From: Pseudobacter ginsenosidimutans
GTDB lineage: Bacteria; Bacteroidota; Bacteroidia; Chitinophagales; Chitinophagaceae
NCBI RefSeq assembly: GCF_007970185.1
Contig: NZ_CP042431.1
Coordinates: 4,898,001-4,962,000 of the forward strand
DNA length: 64,000 nucleotides
Direction of reading: 5' to 3'
Both the position numbers and the translations under genes were made by a program. The notes under the pieces are model-generated. The model was not told where the DNA came from. It was given only the letters and a program-made list of their open reading frames with translations, and did no database searches. Of this stretch, positions 47,201 through 54,417 are shown in pieces. The number at the start of each line of letters is the position of its first letter. The first letter of the stretch is position 1.

Positions 47201-47844
47201 TGTTTTCAAATATGCCGCTTTTCTCCATTATCAGCTTCGATGGAAAAATGGGCGTGAACAATAAGGGCGAATATGAAGTGGAATATGATGGACAGGTATT
47301 CAATAACGGGATCGAATTATTGAGCTATGTCGTCAAGAATGGAAAAGACTTTACCGGTATCAAAAATTATGGAACTGGCACTCCCACTTTTACAGGCGCT
47401 TTCCATAACCGTTTCCGTTACAGGAATTGGTCGCTCCTGGTTTCTCTGCAGGCAGAGCTTGGTCATTATTTCAAATATCCAACGGATAATGTGAATTTCC
47501 TGACGTTGTCAAATGCATTCTACAGACGCTGGCAAAAACCAGGGGATGAAGCGCATACTGAATTACCTGAGTACACAATTCCTGAAAACAAGAGCTGGTT
47601 CAGCTACAGGATGTATTCCCGTGAAAATATTATGAAAGGAGGAGTGATCCGGATCAACAACATTCAACTTAACTATACCATCCCAACACGAAAGCTGAAG
47701 GTCTTGAACCTGGCCTTCAATGCGCAAAACCTGGGAAAGATCTGGACTGCTAACGGTAAAGGATATGACTACCGTAATCTCAACTTCATGAGCTGGAACA
47801 GTGAAGAAAAGTACTATGCATTTACCGTAAATGTCGGCTTTTAA
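44236..47844 (+). CDS. SusC/RagA family TonB-dependent outer-membrane receptor with STN domain
   Basis: 1202 residues. After the signal region (LLLTIAVFSAHGNSMAQ) comes an STN signalling domain (ISGKGLTLKEVFTTIEKQSG), which contacts FecR. A carboxypeptidase-like regulatory domain follows (PVTGTIVDSLGRPLQGVSVQ), then the plug with 'LNMTIRGYSTINGTTDPLII' and a VESIVILKDAAATAMWG segment, then a ~850-residue 22-strand-type barrel ending YYAFTVNVGF with the C-terminal Phe expected for outer-membrane assembly. With the SusD-like protein next door it forms a lidded uptake complex. Substrate cannot be inferred; no glycoside hydrolase lies nearby. Confidence 0.96.
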   Translation: MQKTANGSRFSLPITQTLLVMKLTVLLLTIAVFSAHGNSMAQNLTISGKGLTLKEVFTTIEKQSGYVIIANEGIFNGTRTVSLDVTNMPLREVLDLVLKAQLLHYSIHGKTIFLSRKAAYPPALPTDGGLKIASLIIQPDPQPVTGTIVDSLGRPLQGVSVQLDPGNRGGTTNKEGVFSIGKVPPGNYTIEITFVNHLPIVRKITVGNSPLELGNLVMKINPGDMKEIVVINTGYQKLKPNELAGAADVITKKMLMEQTGTNILERLNGMTGSLNFNNKVLPGNATGNPNSVLNMTIRGYSTINGTTDPLIILNNFPYTGDINNIDPNDVESIVILKDAAATAMWGIRAANGVIVITTSGSKFGQKTRVNYRYTISATPEPDLSKVDVADGPEVYDFIAEHMGKSLPSILQDYQAIPELDFTGWQYYKGHISEAEFNEKMERLKAIHPRQQWADLLYKTGISQTHSLNVSGGSETLTWVLAVNREDRSGTLQEKSNRNNIRMTTGFKMSDKLRLELGIAYTKSYNKTGAPAYNSLKDGNNYMSTRGLQNPDGTPYGFYINYSPVRMDTVGAGLLGDLKFYPLTDWKQNYTTTTLENYTKNFRLVYTPLKDLELAVSLQSVNQTSAALNRAEKESYYARYNVAYFANIDYARRIVNYQLPKGEIHRIRNNYSNSFNGRVDLNYKKKIGKGLLVFNGAFDISESVNKADGEFLVGYEDNPRKYTYPHQQPVYSSLVGGTVYPIYSTDILTPKEVTQRNISTTASLAYIYDERLVFNVNGRRDGANILGVNVNERWKPNFSAGLNWRLHKEKFFNIDAVSNLTVGISSGFVGNVDVSKSSRLVATSFGYHSTFTELPGYYQTAIPPNPELRWEKTSHTNFKLDIGLFNDRIQLFSNIFLKNVRDLYLSTTVDPIQALATQYIANAGKMNVRGYELSLMAKIIDSKSFGYDITFSTARTKESVKYYPNTYTHGENLRMMLQNDGVALTSLPALFSNMPLFSIISFDGKMGVNNKGEYEVEYDGQVFNNGIELLSYVVKNGKDFTGIKNYGTGTPTFTGAFHNRFRYRNWSLLVSLQAELGHYFKYPTDNVNFLTLSNAFYRRWQKPGDEAHTELPEYTIPENKSWFSYRMYSRENIMKGGVIRINNIQLNYTIPTRKLKVLNLAFNAQNLGKIWTANGKGYDYRNLNFMSWNSEEKYYAFTVNVGF

Positions 47845-47873
47845 CAAAGAATAGTAATCTCCAAATCAAAAAG

Positions 47874-49244
47874 ATGAAATATTATTTGCTATTGATAATG
47901 ATCTGCTGCTCACTATTGGGAGCCTGCAATAAATTCCTGGATAAGAATCCTGATCCCACTCAGCGTGTACCAACTACTTTGGAAGAAATTGGTCTGCTTT
48001 CGAATGCTGCCCGGAATAATACGGAAGCAAGTTATCATCAGGGAGCCGACGAATATTTTATCCCGGTTTTCAAGACCACTTTCAGAGCGGAAGCACAATA
48101 TTTTTATAAGCATTGGAATTATGAAGTAGTGAGCCCCTGGGCGCTCACCGCTGAACCCGTTACGCCCAATTATAAATCCATTCAAACCGCAAACGCTTCT
48201 CTGGAACTACTGGGAAAGATAAAGCAAACGGAGGCCAACCGGATAGAGTACAATAAGATCAAAGGGAAATGTCATTATCTCCGCGCCAGCAATTATATGT
48301 TCCTTGCCTGGACGTATTGCAAAGCTTACCAGGCAGCAACAGCGGCAAAGGACCTGGGAATGCCCATCGATGAAGACAGCTATTTTGGAAATAAACTGAA
48401 AAGATCTACACTGAAAGAATTGTATGACTATATTCTTAAGGAAGCTCATATAGCTTACCGGGCCCTGGAAATACGCTATCCGCTAAGGGATGAGATAAAC
48501 AGGATAAATGTAATGGGATTATTGGCCAGGGTACATTTGTCCATGGGTGCATATGATTCAGCAATGGTGTACAGCAATGAATTGTTAAGCCATGAATCAG
48601 GTTTGATGAATTATAATGATCCCGGAGAAGTGAATATCGGGTCTGCTACTCCTTTCAAGAACTTCAATAAAGAAATGCTGGAGATCATTCTGTCTGGCAG
48701 CAGGGGATTCTTCGATCCTGTAATTACCGGAAACGTCTGTTACATCGATACGAATTTGATAGCGAGCTATGCTCCGGATGATCTCAGGCCCAAAGCGCAT
48801 TTCAAAAAAGCGGGTGAGTATTATCAGCATTACAGTTCCATTTATGGTTCGGGGAATCCTGTGGCCAACAATATCATGATGGTGGATGAATTCTATCTGG
48901 TAAGGGCAGAGTGTTATGCCCGGAAAGGAGAAAAGGAGAAAGCACTCAAAGACCTGAACGATTTGTTGGTTACGCGGTTCGCTGCAGGAAAATTTGTTCC
49001 CTATACAACTGCTACAGCAGCAGAAGCGCTGGACCTCATCCTGGAGGAAAGAAAGAAGTCGCTTGTATTCCGGGGGCTGAGATGGATCGATATTAAAAGA
49101 CAAAACCTGGAAGGAAGAAATATAGCTGTTGTGAGAAAAGTGGATGGAGTTACTTATGTGCTTCCTCCCAATGACCCCAGGTTCTCATGCCCGCTGCATA
49201 GCGTGCTGGTTGGAGAATATGATTATGAACAAAATCCGTATTAA
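47874..49244 (+). CDS. RagB/SusD family nutrient-binding lipoprotein
   Basis: MKYYLLLIMICCSLLGAC gives a lipoprotein signal with C18. The mature protein shows the SusD pattern: CNKFLDKNPDPTQRVPTT, TPR-like helices (KCHYLRASNYMFLAWTYCKA), 'LYDYILKEAHIAYRAL' and the C-terminal ILEERKKSLVFRGLRWIDIKR. It is the surface lid over the SusC barrel and starts 29 bp after it. At 456 residues it is on the short side for the family. Ligand unknown. Confidence 0.94.
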   Translation: MKYYLLLIMICCSLLGACNKFLDKNPDPTQRVPTTLEEIGLLSNAARNNTEASYHQGADEYFIPVFKTTFRAEAQYFYKHWNYEVVSPWALTAEPVTPNYKSIQTANASLELLGKIKQTEANRIEYNKIKGKCHYLRASNYMFLAWTYCKAYQAATAAKDLGMPIDEDSYFGNKLKRSTLKELYDYILKEAHIAYRALEIRYPLRDEINRINVMGLLARVHLSMGAYDSAMVYSNELLSHESGLMNYNDPGEVNIGSATPFKNFNKEMLEIILSGSRGFFDPVITGNVCYIDTNLIASYAPDDLRPKAHFKKAGEYYQHYSSIYGSGNPVANNIMMVDEFYLVRAECYARKGEKEKALKDLNDLLVTRFAAGKFVPYTTATAAEALDLILEERKKSLVFRGLRWIDIKRQNLEGRNIAVVRKVDGVTYVLPPNDPRFSCPLHSVLVGEYDYEQNPY

Positions 49245-49264
49245 TAATAATAAAGCCAATTTAT

Positions 49265-50419
49265 ATGAAAAGAATTTTTGCCCTGATTGTGTTTGTGTTT
49301 GTCTCTAAAATGGCTGTATTGAGCCAGACGATCACCGGGAAATTTGAAGGACCTGTGAGTTATGACAAAGTTTATCTATACCAATATTCCTTCCTGGATC
49401 ATAAGCTTGTTTCAATTGACTCGGCTTCGGTGATAGATGGAAAATATAAGTTCGACTTTGTATATGGTAAGGAACCCACTTCGTCTTTCCTTCGACTAAA
49501 AAATGAGAAGGATGAAATTTTGTGGAAGCATCAAATTGAGCTGTACCTCTCCAAAGATTCCATTTTGGTGTTAACTACAGACTCATTCAATAATGCTCGT
49601 GTGCTGAATTCGGTCACCAATTATGAATACGCTCTCTTTAACGAAATGATCGAACCTGCATTGAAGTATCAGTATAGTATTGGAGATAAGATTGTCAGGA
49701 GTCATAAAACCATCCCTAAGGAAATTGCAGCTTCCAAAGAGTACGAACAGTTTGCTATGAAACGGAGAAATGATTCCAGGAAGGAACTATTCAGAAGGTA
49801 TGAAGACTTCATAAAGGATAATCCTGGTTCCTGGATCAGTCTCTATGCTTTGCGTAGGAGAATGCTGGATATGGATATGCTGGTGGGGCCTGGACGTGAA
49901 TTGTTTTCATTATTGGATGAGCATTTAAAGCAATCTCCTACAGGTAAGAAGATTGCATCCCGCCTGGATAATCAACACAAACTTCAGATCGGATTAGCAG
50001 CGCCTGCGATCAGGCTGCCCAATACAAAAGGACAAATGATCGATTTGAAGGATTACAGAAAGAAGTACGTATTGTTGGAATTCTGGAGTTCTGGCTGCGG
50101 GGGCTGCAGGATGGAATCGCCACATTTAAGGTCGGCCTTTGAAAAATATAAAAGCAAAGGATTTGACATTCTCAGTATATCGCTGGACGAGGACAGGTTT
50201 GATGGCCGGAATCGTTGGTTGAAGGCAATTGAAAAAGATGGTACTGATTTATGGCAACAGGTTAGTGATTTGAAGGGAAGTAAATCACCGGCAATTATCA
50301 GCTACGATATTCAGGTCATTCCGCAAAACTACCTGGTAGATCCGGATGGAATAATCATAGCGAGAAACCTGCGCGGAGCAGCACTGCATAAAAAGCTGAG
50401 AGAATTATTCGGCTTTTAA
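49265..50419 (+). CDS. TlpA-like thiol-disulfide oxidoreductase with DUF4369-type N-domain
   Basis: A signal peptide (FALIVFVFVSKMAVLSQ) precedes a beta-rich N-terminal domain (TITGKFEGPVSYDKVYLYQY), the DUF4369 type. The C-terminal ~140 residues are a thioredoxin fold: LGLAAPAIRLPNTKGQMIDL-like start, redox pair C278/C281 in SSGCGGCRMESPH, and the cis-Pro segment near 'DIQVIPQNYLVDPDG'. Such proteins often end SusCD operons and may keep cysteines of the transport proteins reduced or process redox-active ligands. 20 bp after susD. Confidence 0.9.
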   Translation: MKRIFALIVFVFVSKMAVLSQTITGKFEGPVSYDKVYLYQYSFLDHKLVSIDSASVIDGKYKFDFVYGKEPTSSFLRLKNEKDEILWKHQIELYLSKDSILVLTTDSFNNARVLNSVTNYEYALFNEMIEPALKYQYSIGDKIVRSHKTIPKEIAASKEYEQFAMKRRNDSRKELFRRYEDFIKDNPGSWISLYALRRRMLDMDMLVGPGRELFSLLDEHLKQSPTGKKIASRLDNQHKLQIGLAAPAIRLPNTKGQMIDLKDYRKKYVLLEFWSSGCGGCRMESPHLRSAFEKYKSKGFDILSISLDEDRFDGRNRWLKAIEKDGTDLWQQVSDLKGSKSPAIISYDIQVIPQNYLVDPDGIIIARNLRGAALHKKLRELFGF

Positions 50420-50445
50420 AGTTGAAGCAGGATATATAATTAAAA

Positions 50446-50502
50446 AGTTTTTCAACTAATGCTAAGTGGCCGCGTCCCTCAAAAGGCGTGGCCAAATTCT
50501 TA
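50446..50502 (+). repeat. Copy 2 of the dispersed 55-bp hairpin repeat
   Basis: It matches 41698-41757 through AGTTTTTCAACTAAT, GCTAA, TGGCCGCGTCCCTCA and GGCCAAATT. TGGCC pairs with GGCCA, and CGTC pairs with GGCG where copy 1 has GACG, so pairing is kept through a G-U change. It lies 27 bp after the TlpA gene stop and may act as the terminator of the SusCD locus. Confidence 0.6.
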
Positions 50503-50558
50503 TTCGGATAAGTGATATATTTAGGTGTCCGGCGAATTACACACTAGTCTTGATAACA

Positions 50559-50963
50559 ATGAAAAAAGCTATTCTAAATGCATTAAGAGGATTGTTTTTC
50601 TATTATAGCAGTGGAGGAACAGCCGGCATACCTTATTTTAGTACCATCTGTGTTCTCACGCTTGCTATAATAATTCACTTCGTACAGTTTACACTTGCAT
50701 TATACCGCTTTGCTCATATAGACGTTCCCTTTTTTGCGATGCCGGAGGGAATTCATAAAGGGTATAAATACTTGCTGATGGCGGTATACCTGGCACCCAT
50801 TTTTTTCATTTTGACAAGAATATTTCCTGAAAGGAAAATTAAATTTAAAAGGCATGAATTGGAAGAACTGCGGAGCTACAGGTATTATTTCTTTGTTTAT
50901 CTGGCGGTGAACGTTCTGATCATTGTTTTACTGGTTGCGGACAGGATGGTTATTAGAAAATAG
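50559..50963 (+). CDS. Small membrane protein of unknown function
   Basis: 134 residues with three hydrophobic helices: FSTICVLTLAIIIHFVQFTL, 'YLLMAVYLAPIFFILTRIF' and FFVYLAVNVLIIVLLVADRM. The N-terminal segment FFYYSSGGTAGIPYFS precedes the first helix. The ATG at 50559 is preferred; the longer frame from 50466 runs through the hairpin repeat. Its 3' end overlaps the convergent gene by 36 bp. No family recognised. Confidence 0.7.
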   Translation: MKKAILNALRGLFFYYSSGGTAGIPYFSTICVLTLAIIIHFVQFTLALYRFAHIDVPFFAMPEGIHKGYKYLLMAVYLAPIFFILTRIFPERKIKFKRHELEELRSYRYYFFVYLAVNVLIIVLLVADRMVIRK

Positions 50964-51503
50964 TTGCCAAAATATATTGGGAGTAGTGTCCATAGTTTCC
51001 CTTAATGTTAGCCGTGGTAAGGTCTGCTTTACTTCAAAATATTGCCAGTCCGATTGGATGAACCATCGCTTATCAGTGAGCTTGGCCACAAAAACTGCAC
51101 GGATTCTATAGGAACCTTTATTGTAGTGCCGGCCGAAAGTCAATGCATAATCCAGTTTCAGGGTATCCTGTTTGTTCAATGGTAAGAAAGCAGTTGGTCT
51201 TGCTATCTTAATAGAATCCAGTAATTCTTCCGCTGATCTGAAATCAGTAATCAAATAATCTCTAAACGAATGGTCCCGGTAGCCCACATAACTATCGCCT
51301 TCTTTTCTTTCAACAGCAAATGAGAGATTGTTCAAAGGTGTTGGTTCATCATGATAAACCTCGTCAAAGATCTGATCCAGGATGAACACGGGGTTCCCGT
51401 TATTGGTTAGCCGAAGTTTGATTTGCATATTTGTACTATCGCTCCAGCCTGGAGTATGCAACTTTAATTGTAATATCAAATCATGCTGATCATAAGCAGT
51501 CAA
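50928..51503 (-). CDS. Putative exported protein of unknown function; start unclear
   Basis: A TTG at 51503 gives 191 residues, but the frame continues upstream through a good signal-peptide sequence (FGKIIATIIALLVSLTA) with no standard start codon in frame. An ATG at 51573, 17 bp after the MATE gene's stop, lies in another frame and would join it if the T of its TGA at codon 6 (about 51558) were absent. So the 5' end is probably mis-framed, or a rare start is used. The mature part is a beta-rich domain (LQLKLHTPGWSDSTNMQIKL, then YRIRAVFVAKLTDKRWF) of no known family. Probably co-transcribed with the MATE gene. Confidence 0.6.
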   Translation of the reverse strand: MTAYDQHDLILQLKLHTPGWSDSTNMQIKLRLTNNGNPVFILDQIFDEVYHDEPTPLNNLSFAVERKEGDSYVGYRDHSFRDYLITDFRSAEELLDSIKIARPTAFLPLNKQDTLKLDYALTFGRHYNKGSYRIRAVFVAKLTDKRWFIQSDWQYFEVKQTLPRLTLRETMDTTPNIFWQLFSNNHPVRNQ

Positions 51504-51589
51504 GGAAACCAGTAAGGCTATTATGGTTGCGATTATTTTTCCAAAATTGAGCTTTTCAGTTGTTAATGCCCATATGCCGGTTTACGAGA

Positions 51590-52963
51590 TCAAATCACCT
51601 TCTTCTTCCACCTGCCACTCCTGATATACAAAAAACTCATTGTGAACATCGAGATCCAGTAGATCCACTCACTCATCCAACCCACAGCCAACGGCAGCTT
51701 CAGCCATTCCATCATAATAAAGCAATAAATACAGTAAATAACAATGGTGATGGCTTCAATTCCCAGATTCACTGTTGTATTACCCGTACCAGTAACCGCA
51801 TTCAGCCAGATGGTAGAAAAGCTCATCAATACCATCGCAATGGATACCACACGTACCACCGGAATAGCAGACTCCACAAAGCCGGGATCTTGTCCGTAGA
51901 TCAGCAGGAATACTCCGGGAAATATATTCAGTAAAATAGCAATACAAACTGCAAAGGAGGAACTAACCCGCACTATCTTATGTATCACTTCTATCACTCT
52001 TTCCTTTTTTCCCTGCCCGATAATATTACTCACCATTGTATTGCTTGTGGCGGCAAATGCCCAGGTGAACACACCGAACAAGCCAAACAGGTTGCGCATG
52101 GTATTGGAAATCGCCAGATCACGGTTCGCATAACCGGAATGAAAGCCGTGTCGTTCTACTAAGATGTAAAAGAATACCCAGGCCATGATACTAATGGCAT
52201 GCTGGAATATAAGCGGAGAGGATTGAACGAAGATCAGCTTGCTCACTTCCTTGTTATATCCAAAATGTTTGTACAATGAAAAGCGTTTACTGATGCCCTT
52301 TATATGGATAACGAGAAACACAACGAACATTCCCATCGCTTCAGCGATCACAGAAGCAATTGCAGCGCCGTTAAATCCGATCTGCGGGAATCCAAGTTTC
52401 CCATAGATCAGTGTATAATCGAAGAATACATTAGCCAGTGTTTCCGCCAGTGTACCAATCACCAAATACTTGCTTTGATTAGTACCTACCAGCAAGGCGT
52501 TCCGCATCTGATAAACATAAAGAAAGGGGAGGCCCCAGATTCGGATGCGCAAAAAGCTCACACTTTGTTCCACCACAGTTTCATCCGATAAAGACATCCG
52601 TAATACAAACGGCGCCACAAACCAGGTGAGCAAAATTCCGATAACAGCTATCACCATCGCCATCCGTACTCCCTGCGAGAACAGTTTCCCGATCTCTGCC
52701 ACCCGGTTCTCGCCGGCACGGCGACTGATCAGCGCCTGCAATCCGTTATTCAATCCAAAACCGATAGCGGCAAAGATGAGATAATACACTCCCGTCAGAC
52801 CGGCTGTGCCGAGCTCTCTTTCGCCCAATCCACCCAGGAAAATATTGTTGGTAATGAAATTGATCTGCGGTACCAATAAGGCAAAGCTGATAGGTAAGGC
52901 AATTTTAAGGATCTGCTTGTAGGAAATCTCCAATTGTAACGCTGGCGCTGTTCTCACTGACAT
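51590..52963 (-). CDS. MATE family efflux transporter
   Basis: 457 residues with about 12 membrane helices in two similar halves. The N-terminus KIALPISFALLVPQINFITN and the segments 'GLNNGLQALISRRAGENR', GFNGAAIASVIAEAMG and GQGKKERVIEVIHKIVRVS fit the MATE/DinF group, which exports cationic drugs or metabolites using Na+ or H+. The start MSVRTAPALQ at 52963 lies 78 bp from a block of phased 11-bp repeats, a possible control site. Substrate unknown. Confidence 0.9.
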   Translation of the reverse strand: MSVRTAPALQLEISYKQILKIALPISFALLVPQINFITNNIFLGGLGERELGTAGLTGVYYLIFAAIGFGLNNGLQALISRRAGENRVAEIGKLFSQGVRMAMVIAVIGILLTWFVAPFVLRMSLSDETVVEQSVSFLRIRIWGLPFLYVYQMRNALLVGTNQSKYLVIGTLAETLANVFFDYTLIYGKLGFPQIGFNGAAIASVIAEAMGMFVVFLVIHIKGISKRFSLYKHFGYNKEVSKLIFVQSSPLIFQHAISIMAWVFFYILVERHGFHSGYANRDLAISNTMRNLFGLFGVFTWAFAATSNTMVSNIIGQGKKERVIEVIHKIVRVSSSFAVCIAILLNIFPGVFLLIYGQDPGFVESAIPVVRVVSIAMVLMSFSTIWLNAVTGTGNTTVNLGIEAITIVIYCIYCFIMMEWLKLPLAVGWMSEWIYWISMFTMSFLYIRSGRWKKKVI

Positions 52964-53040
52964 AATGGTGACAAAATTAATGAGAAAGATGCAGACCCAA
53001 AACTGGCTGGCCGCAGTGGTAGATCAGACAACACCCGCGT

Positions 53041-53142
53041 GATAGTAGTAAGATAGTACAGAGATAGTAGAGAGATAGTGGCTTTTTAAACGGGGAGAGT
53101 ACTGAGATTGTACTGAGACGGTAGTATGAAAGTACTGAAACT
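53041..53142. repeat. Two blocks of four 11-bp tandem units
   Basis: Block 1: GATAGT begins at 53041, 53052, 53063 and 53074, exactly 11 bp apart, each with a variable 5-bp tail. Block 2: units of the GTACTGAGA type begin at 53099, 53110, 53121 and 53132, also 11 bp apart. The period is about one helical turn, so the conserved bases all face the same side. The region lies upstream of the minus-strand MATE gene. The period is not a multiple of three, so it is not a coding repeat. Confidence 0.7.
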
Positions 53143-53200
53143 GTTGTCAGCAAACGCACCAAAACCTAAAACCTTATTTTTAAATAAAGTCGACATTAAA

Positions 53201-53270
53201 TTGATAATCAATTAAATAGTGACAAGTGAATTTTTTTATTTACTCTATTTGATTGATTGTCAATTAAATA
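53201..53270. repeat. 18-bp direct repeat in AT-rich DNA
   Basis: TTGATAATCAATTAAATA (53201-53218) and TTGATTGTCAATTAAATA (53253-53270) differ at two bases and start 52 bp apart (about five helical turns). Each contains a TTGA..TCAA dyad. They could be paired operator sites; the surrounding 60 bp are very AT-rich. Confidence 0.55.
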
Positions 53271-53393
53271 CGGCAGGCTAATTGCCACTTAGTTGCCTGT
53301 TAATGGCTGCCGAATGCACGCTTAGTTGCTGTCGGAGGTATCAAAGGGCTATGCCGGACTGCTCCCAGAGGCATGAAAGGGCCTGGTCAGGGT

Positions 53394-53479
53394 GCTGGCA
53401 GTCGCTCGCCTCCGGCGAACACCGCGTCGCCAGAGGCGACTAAATAAAAGTCACTCGCCGGAGGCGAACGACTGCCAGC
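53394..53479. repeat. Long compound hairpin with 25-bp arms
   Basis: Arms at 53394-53418 and 53455-53479 are reverse complements with one mismatch (core TCGCCTCCGGCGA). The 36-nt loop holds a second perfect 6-bp hairpin (GTCGCC at 53426, GGCGAC at 53435). The GC-rich block stands out from the AT-rich DNA nearby. It resembles a REP/BIME-type palindromic element; no transposase is present. Confidence 0.65.
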
Positions 53480-53523
53480 TCTCCGTCCTTTCCAGTCAGC
53501 CTCGCACCCTCCCAAAACTCACC

Positions 53524-53554
53524 TTGCCCCTTCTCCCAAAATTATGTAACATTG
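53524..53554 (+). promoter_or_regulatory. Promoter of the DUF3822 operon
   Basis: TTG at 53524-53526 and TAACATTG at 53547-53554 (one mismatch to TAnnTTTG) are separated by 20 nt, a normal Bacteroidota spacing. The first gene starts 15 bp downstream. Confidence 0.55.
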
Positions 53555-53568
53555 CAAGTTCTATTATT

Positions 53569-54417
53569 ATGTTGAAAGCAACTTTTGATATCATTCCCGA
53601 TAGTATTGCCGATGGAAATCTGCAGAACAACATGCTGCTGATGGAAGTAAGTGATCAGATTTTCTGCTATGTGTTATACAACCGCGAAAGCCAGCGCTTT
53701 CTCGGGTTCCGTCAATACAACCTCGACTTTATCCCCGGCAAAACGCCGCTCGAAGCCCTGTCTGAAATTCTTTCCGGTGATGAGCACCTCCAGCGTCAAT
53801 TCGCGGAAGCTTACCTGGTTTATCATTACACAGACAGTAACCTGATCCCCGAAAAATTCTTCGCTATCGATCTCAACAAGCCCATTACGGAGATCGTATA
53901 CGGCAATGCCCAAAAGGGGCTTTTGCTGAACGATAAGGTACAGGGCTGGGACCTTTACAATATCTACCGTATTCCCCGCGAAGTGCACAGCCTGCTGCAG
54001 CAGAAATTTTCTGCCGGTAATTACTGGCATTACAATACCCTGCTGCTTTCCGGCGTAAATAGGGAAAGCCTGGAAGGCGATACCATCAAAGTGGTGATTG
54101 CGGCCGATAAGTTTGCCGTGGTGGCTTTCAAAGGCCAGCAACTGCAACTGGCGCAGAGCTATCATTACCAGACCCCCGAAGATGTGAGCTTCCAGCTGCT
54201 GGCACTCGCGCTGCAATTCGGGATCGATCAGGAATCCGTGAACCTGAAAGTATCCGGACTGATGGATGAACAAAGCATCCTCTACCAGGAGCTCCTGAAA
54301 TACTTCAATCAGCTGGAATGGGAAAGGCTGCCAGGAGAAACTTCCACAGAAGAAGGGTTTGAGAACTTCCCTTCCCACTATTTTTCACCGTTGCTGAAAA
54401 TGGCTTTATGCGTATAA
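53569..54417 (+). CDS. DUF3822 family protein
   Basis: 282 residues. It matches the DUF3822 family of Bacteroidota, with a tandem actin-like ATPase-type outline: an N-terminal part (LLMEVSDQIFCYVLYNRESQ), 'NYWHYNTLLLSGVNRESL' in the middle and KFAVVAFKGQQLQLAQSY in the second half. Its role is not established; the family is regularly found just upstream of rsmD-like genes. The ATG at 53569 is used because the longer frame from 53392 only translates the palindromic repeat. Its 3' end overlaps rsmD by 10 bp. Confidence 0.85.
   Translation: MLKATFDIIPDSIADGNLQNNMLLMEVSDQIFCYVLYNRESQRFLGFRQYNLDFIPGKTPLEALSEILSGDEHLQRQFAEAYLVYHYTDSNLIPEKFFAIDLNKPITEIVYGNAQKGLLLNDKVQGWDLYNIYRIPREVHSLLQQKFSAGNYWHYNTLLLSGVNRESLEGDTIKVVIAADKFAVVAFKGQQLQLAQSYHYQTPEDVSFQLLALALQFGIDQESVNLKVSGLMDEQSILYQELLKYFNQLEWERLPGETSTEEGFENFPSHYFSPLLKMALCV

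Noticed and set aside
53041-53142. CRISPR array
   Set aside because: Units are 11 bp with no spacers and no cas genes nearby.
52977-53162. 61-residue minus-strand ORF over the 11-bp repeats
   Set aside because: It only translates the repeats; the 11-bp period is not a codon multiple.
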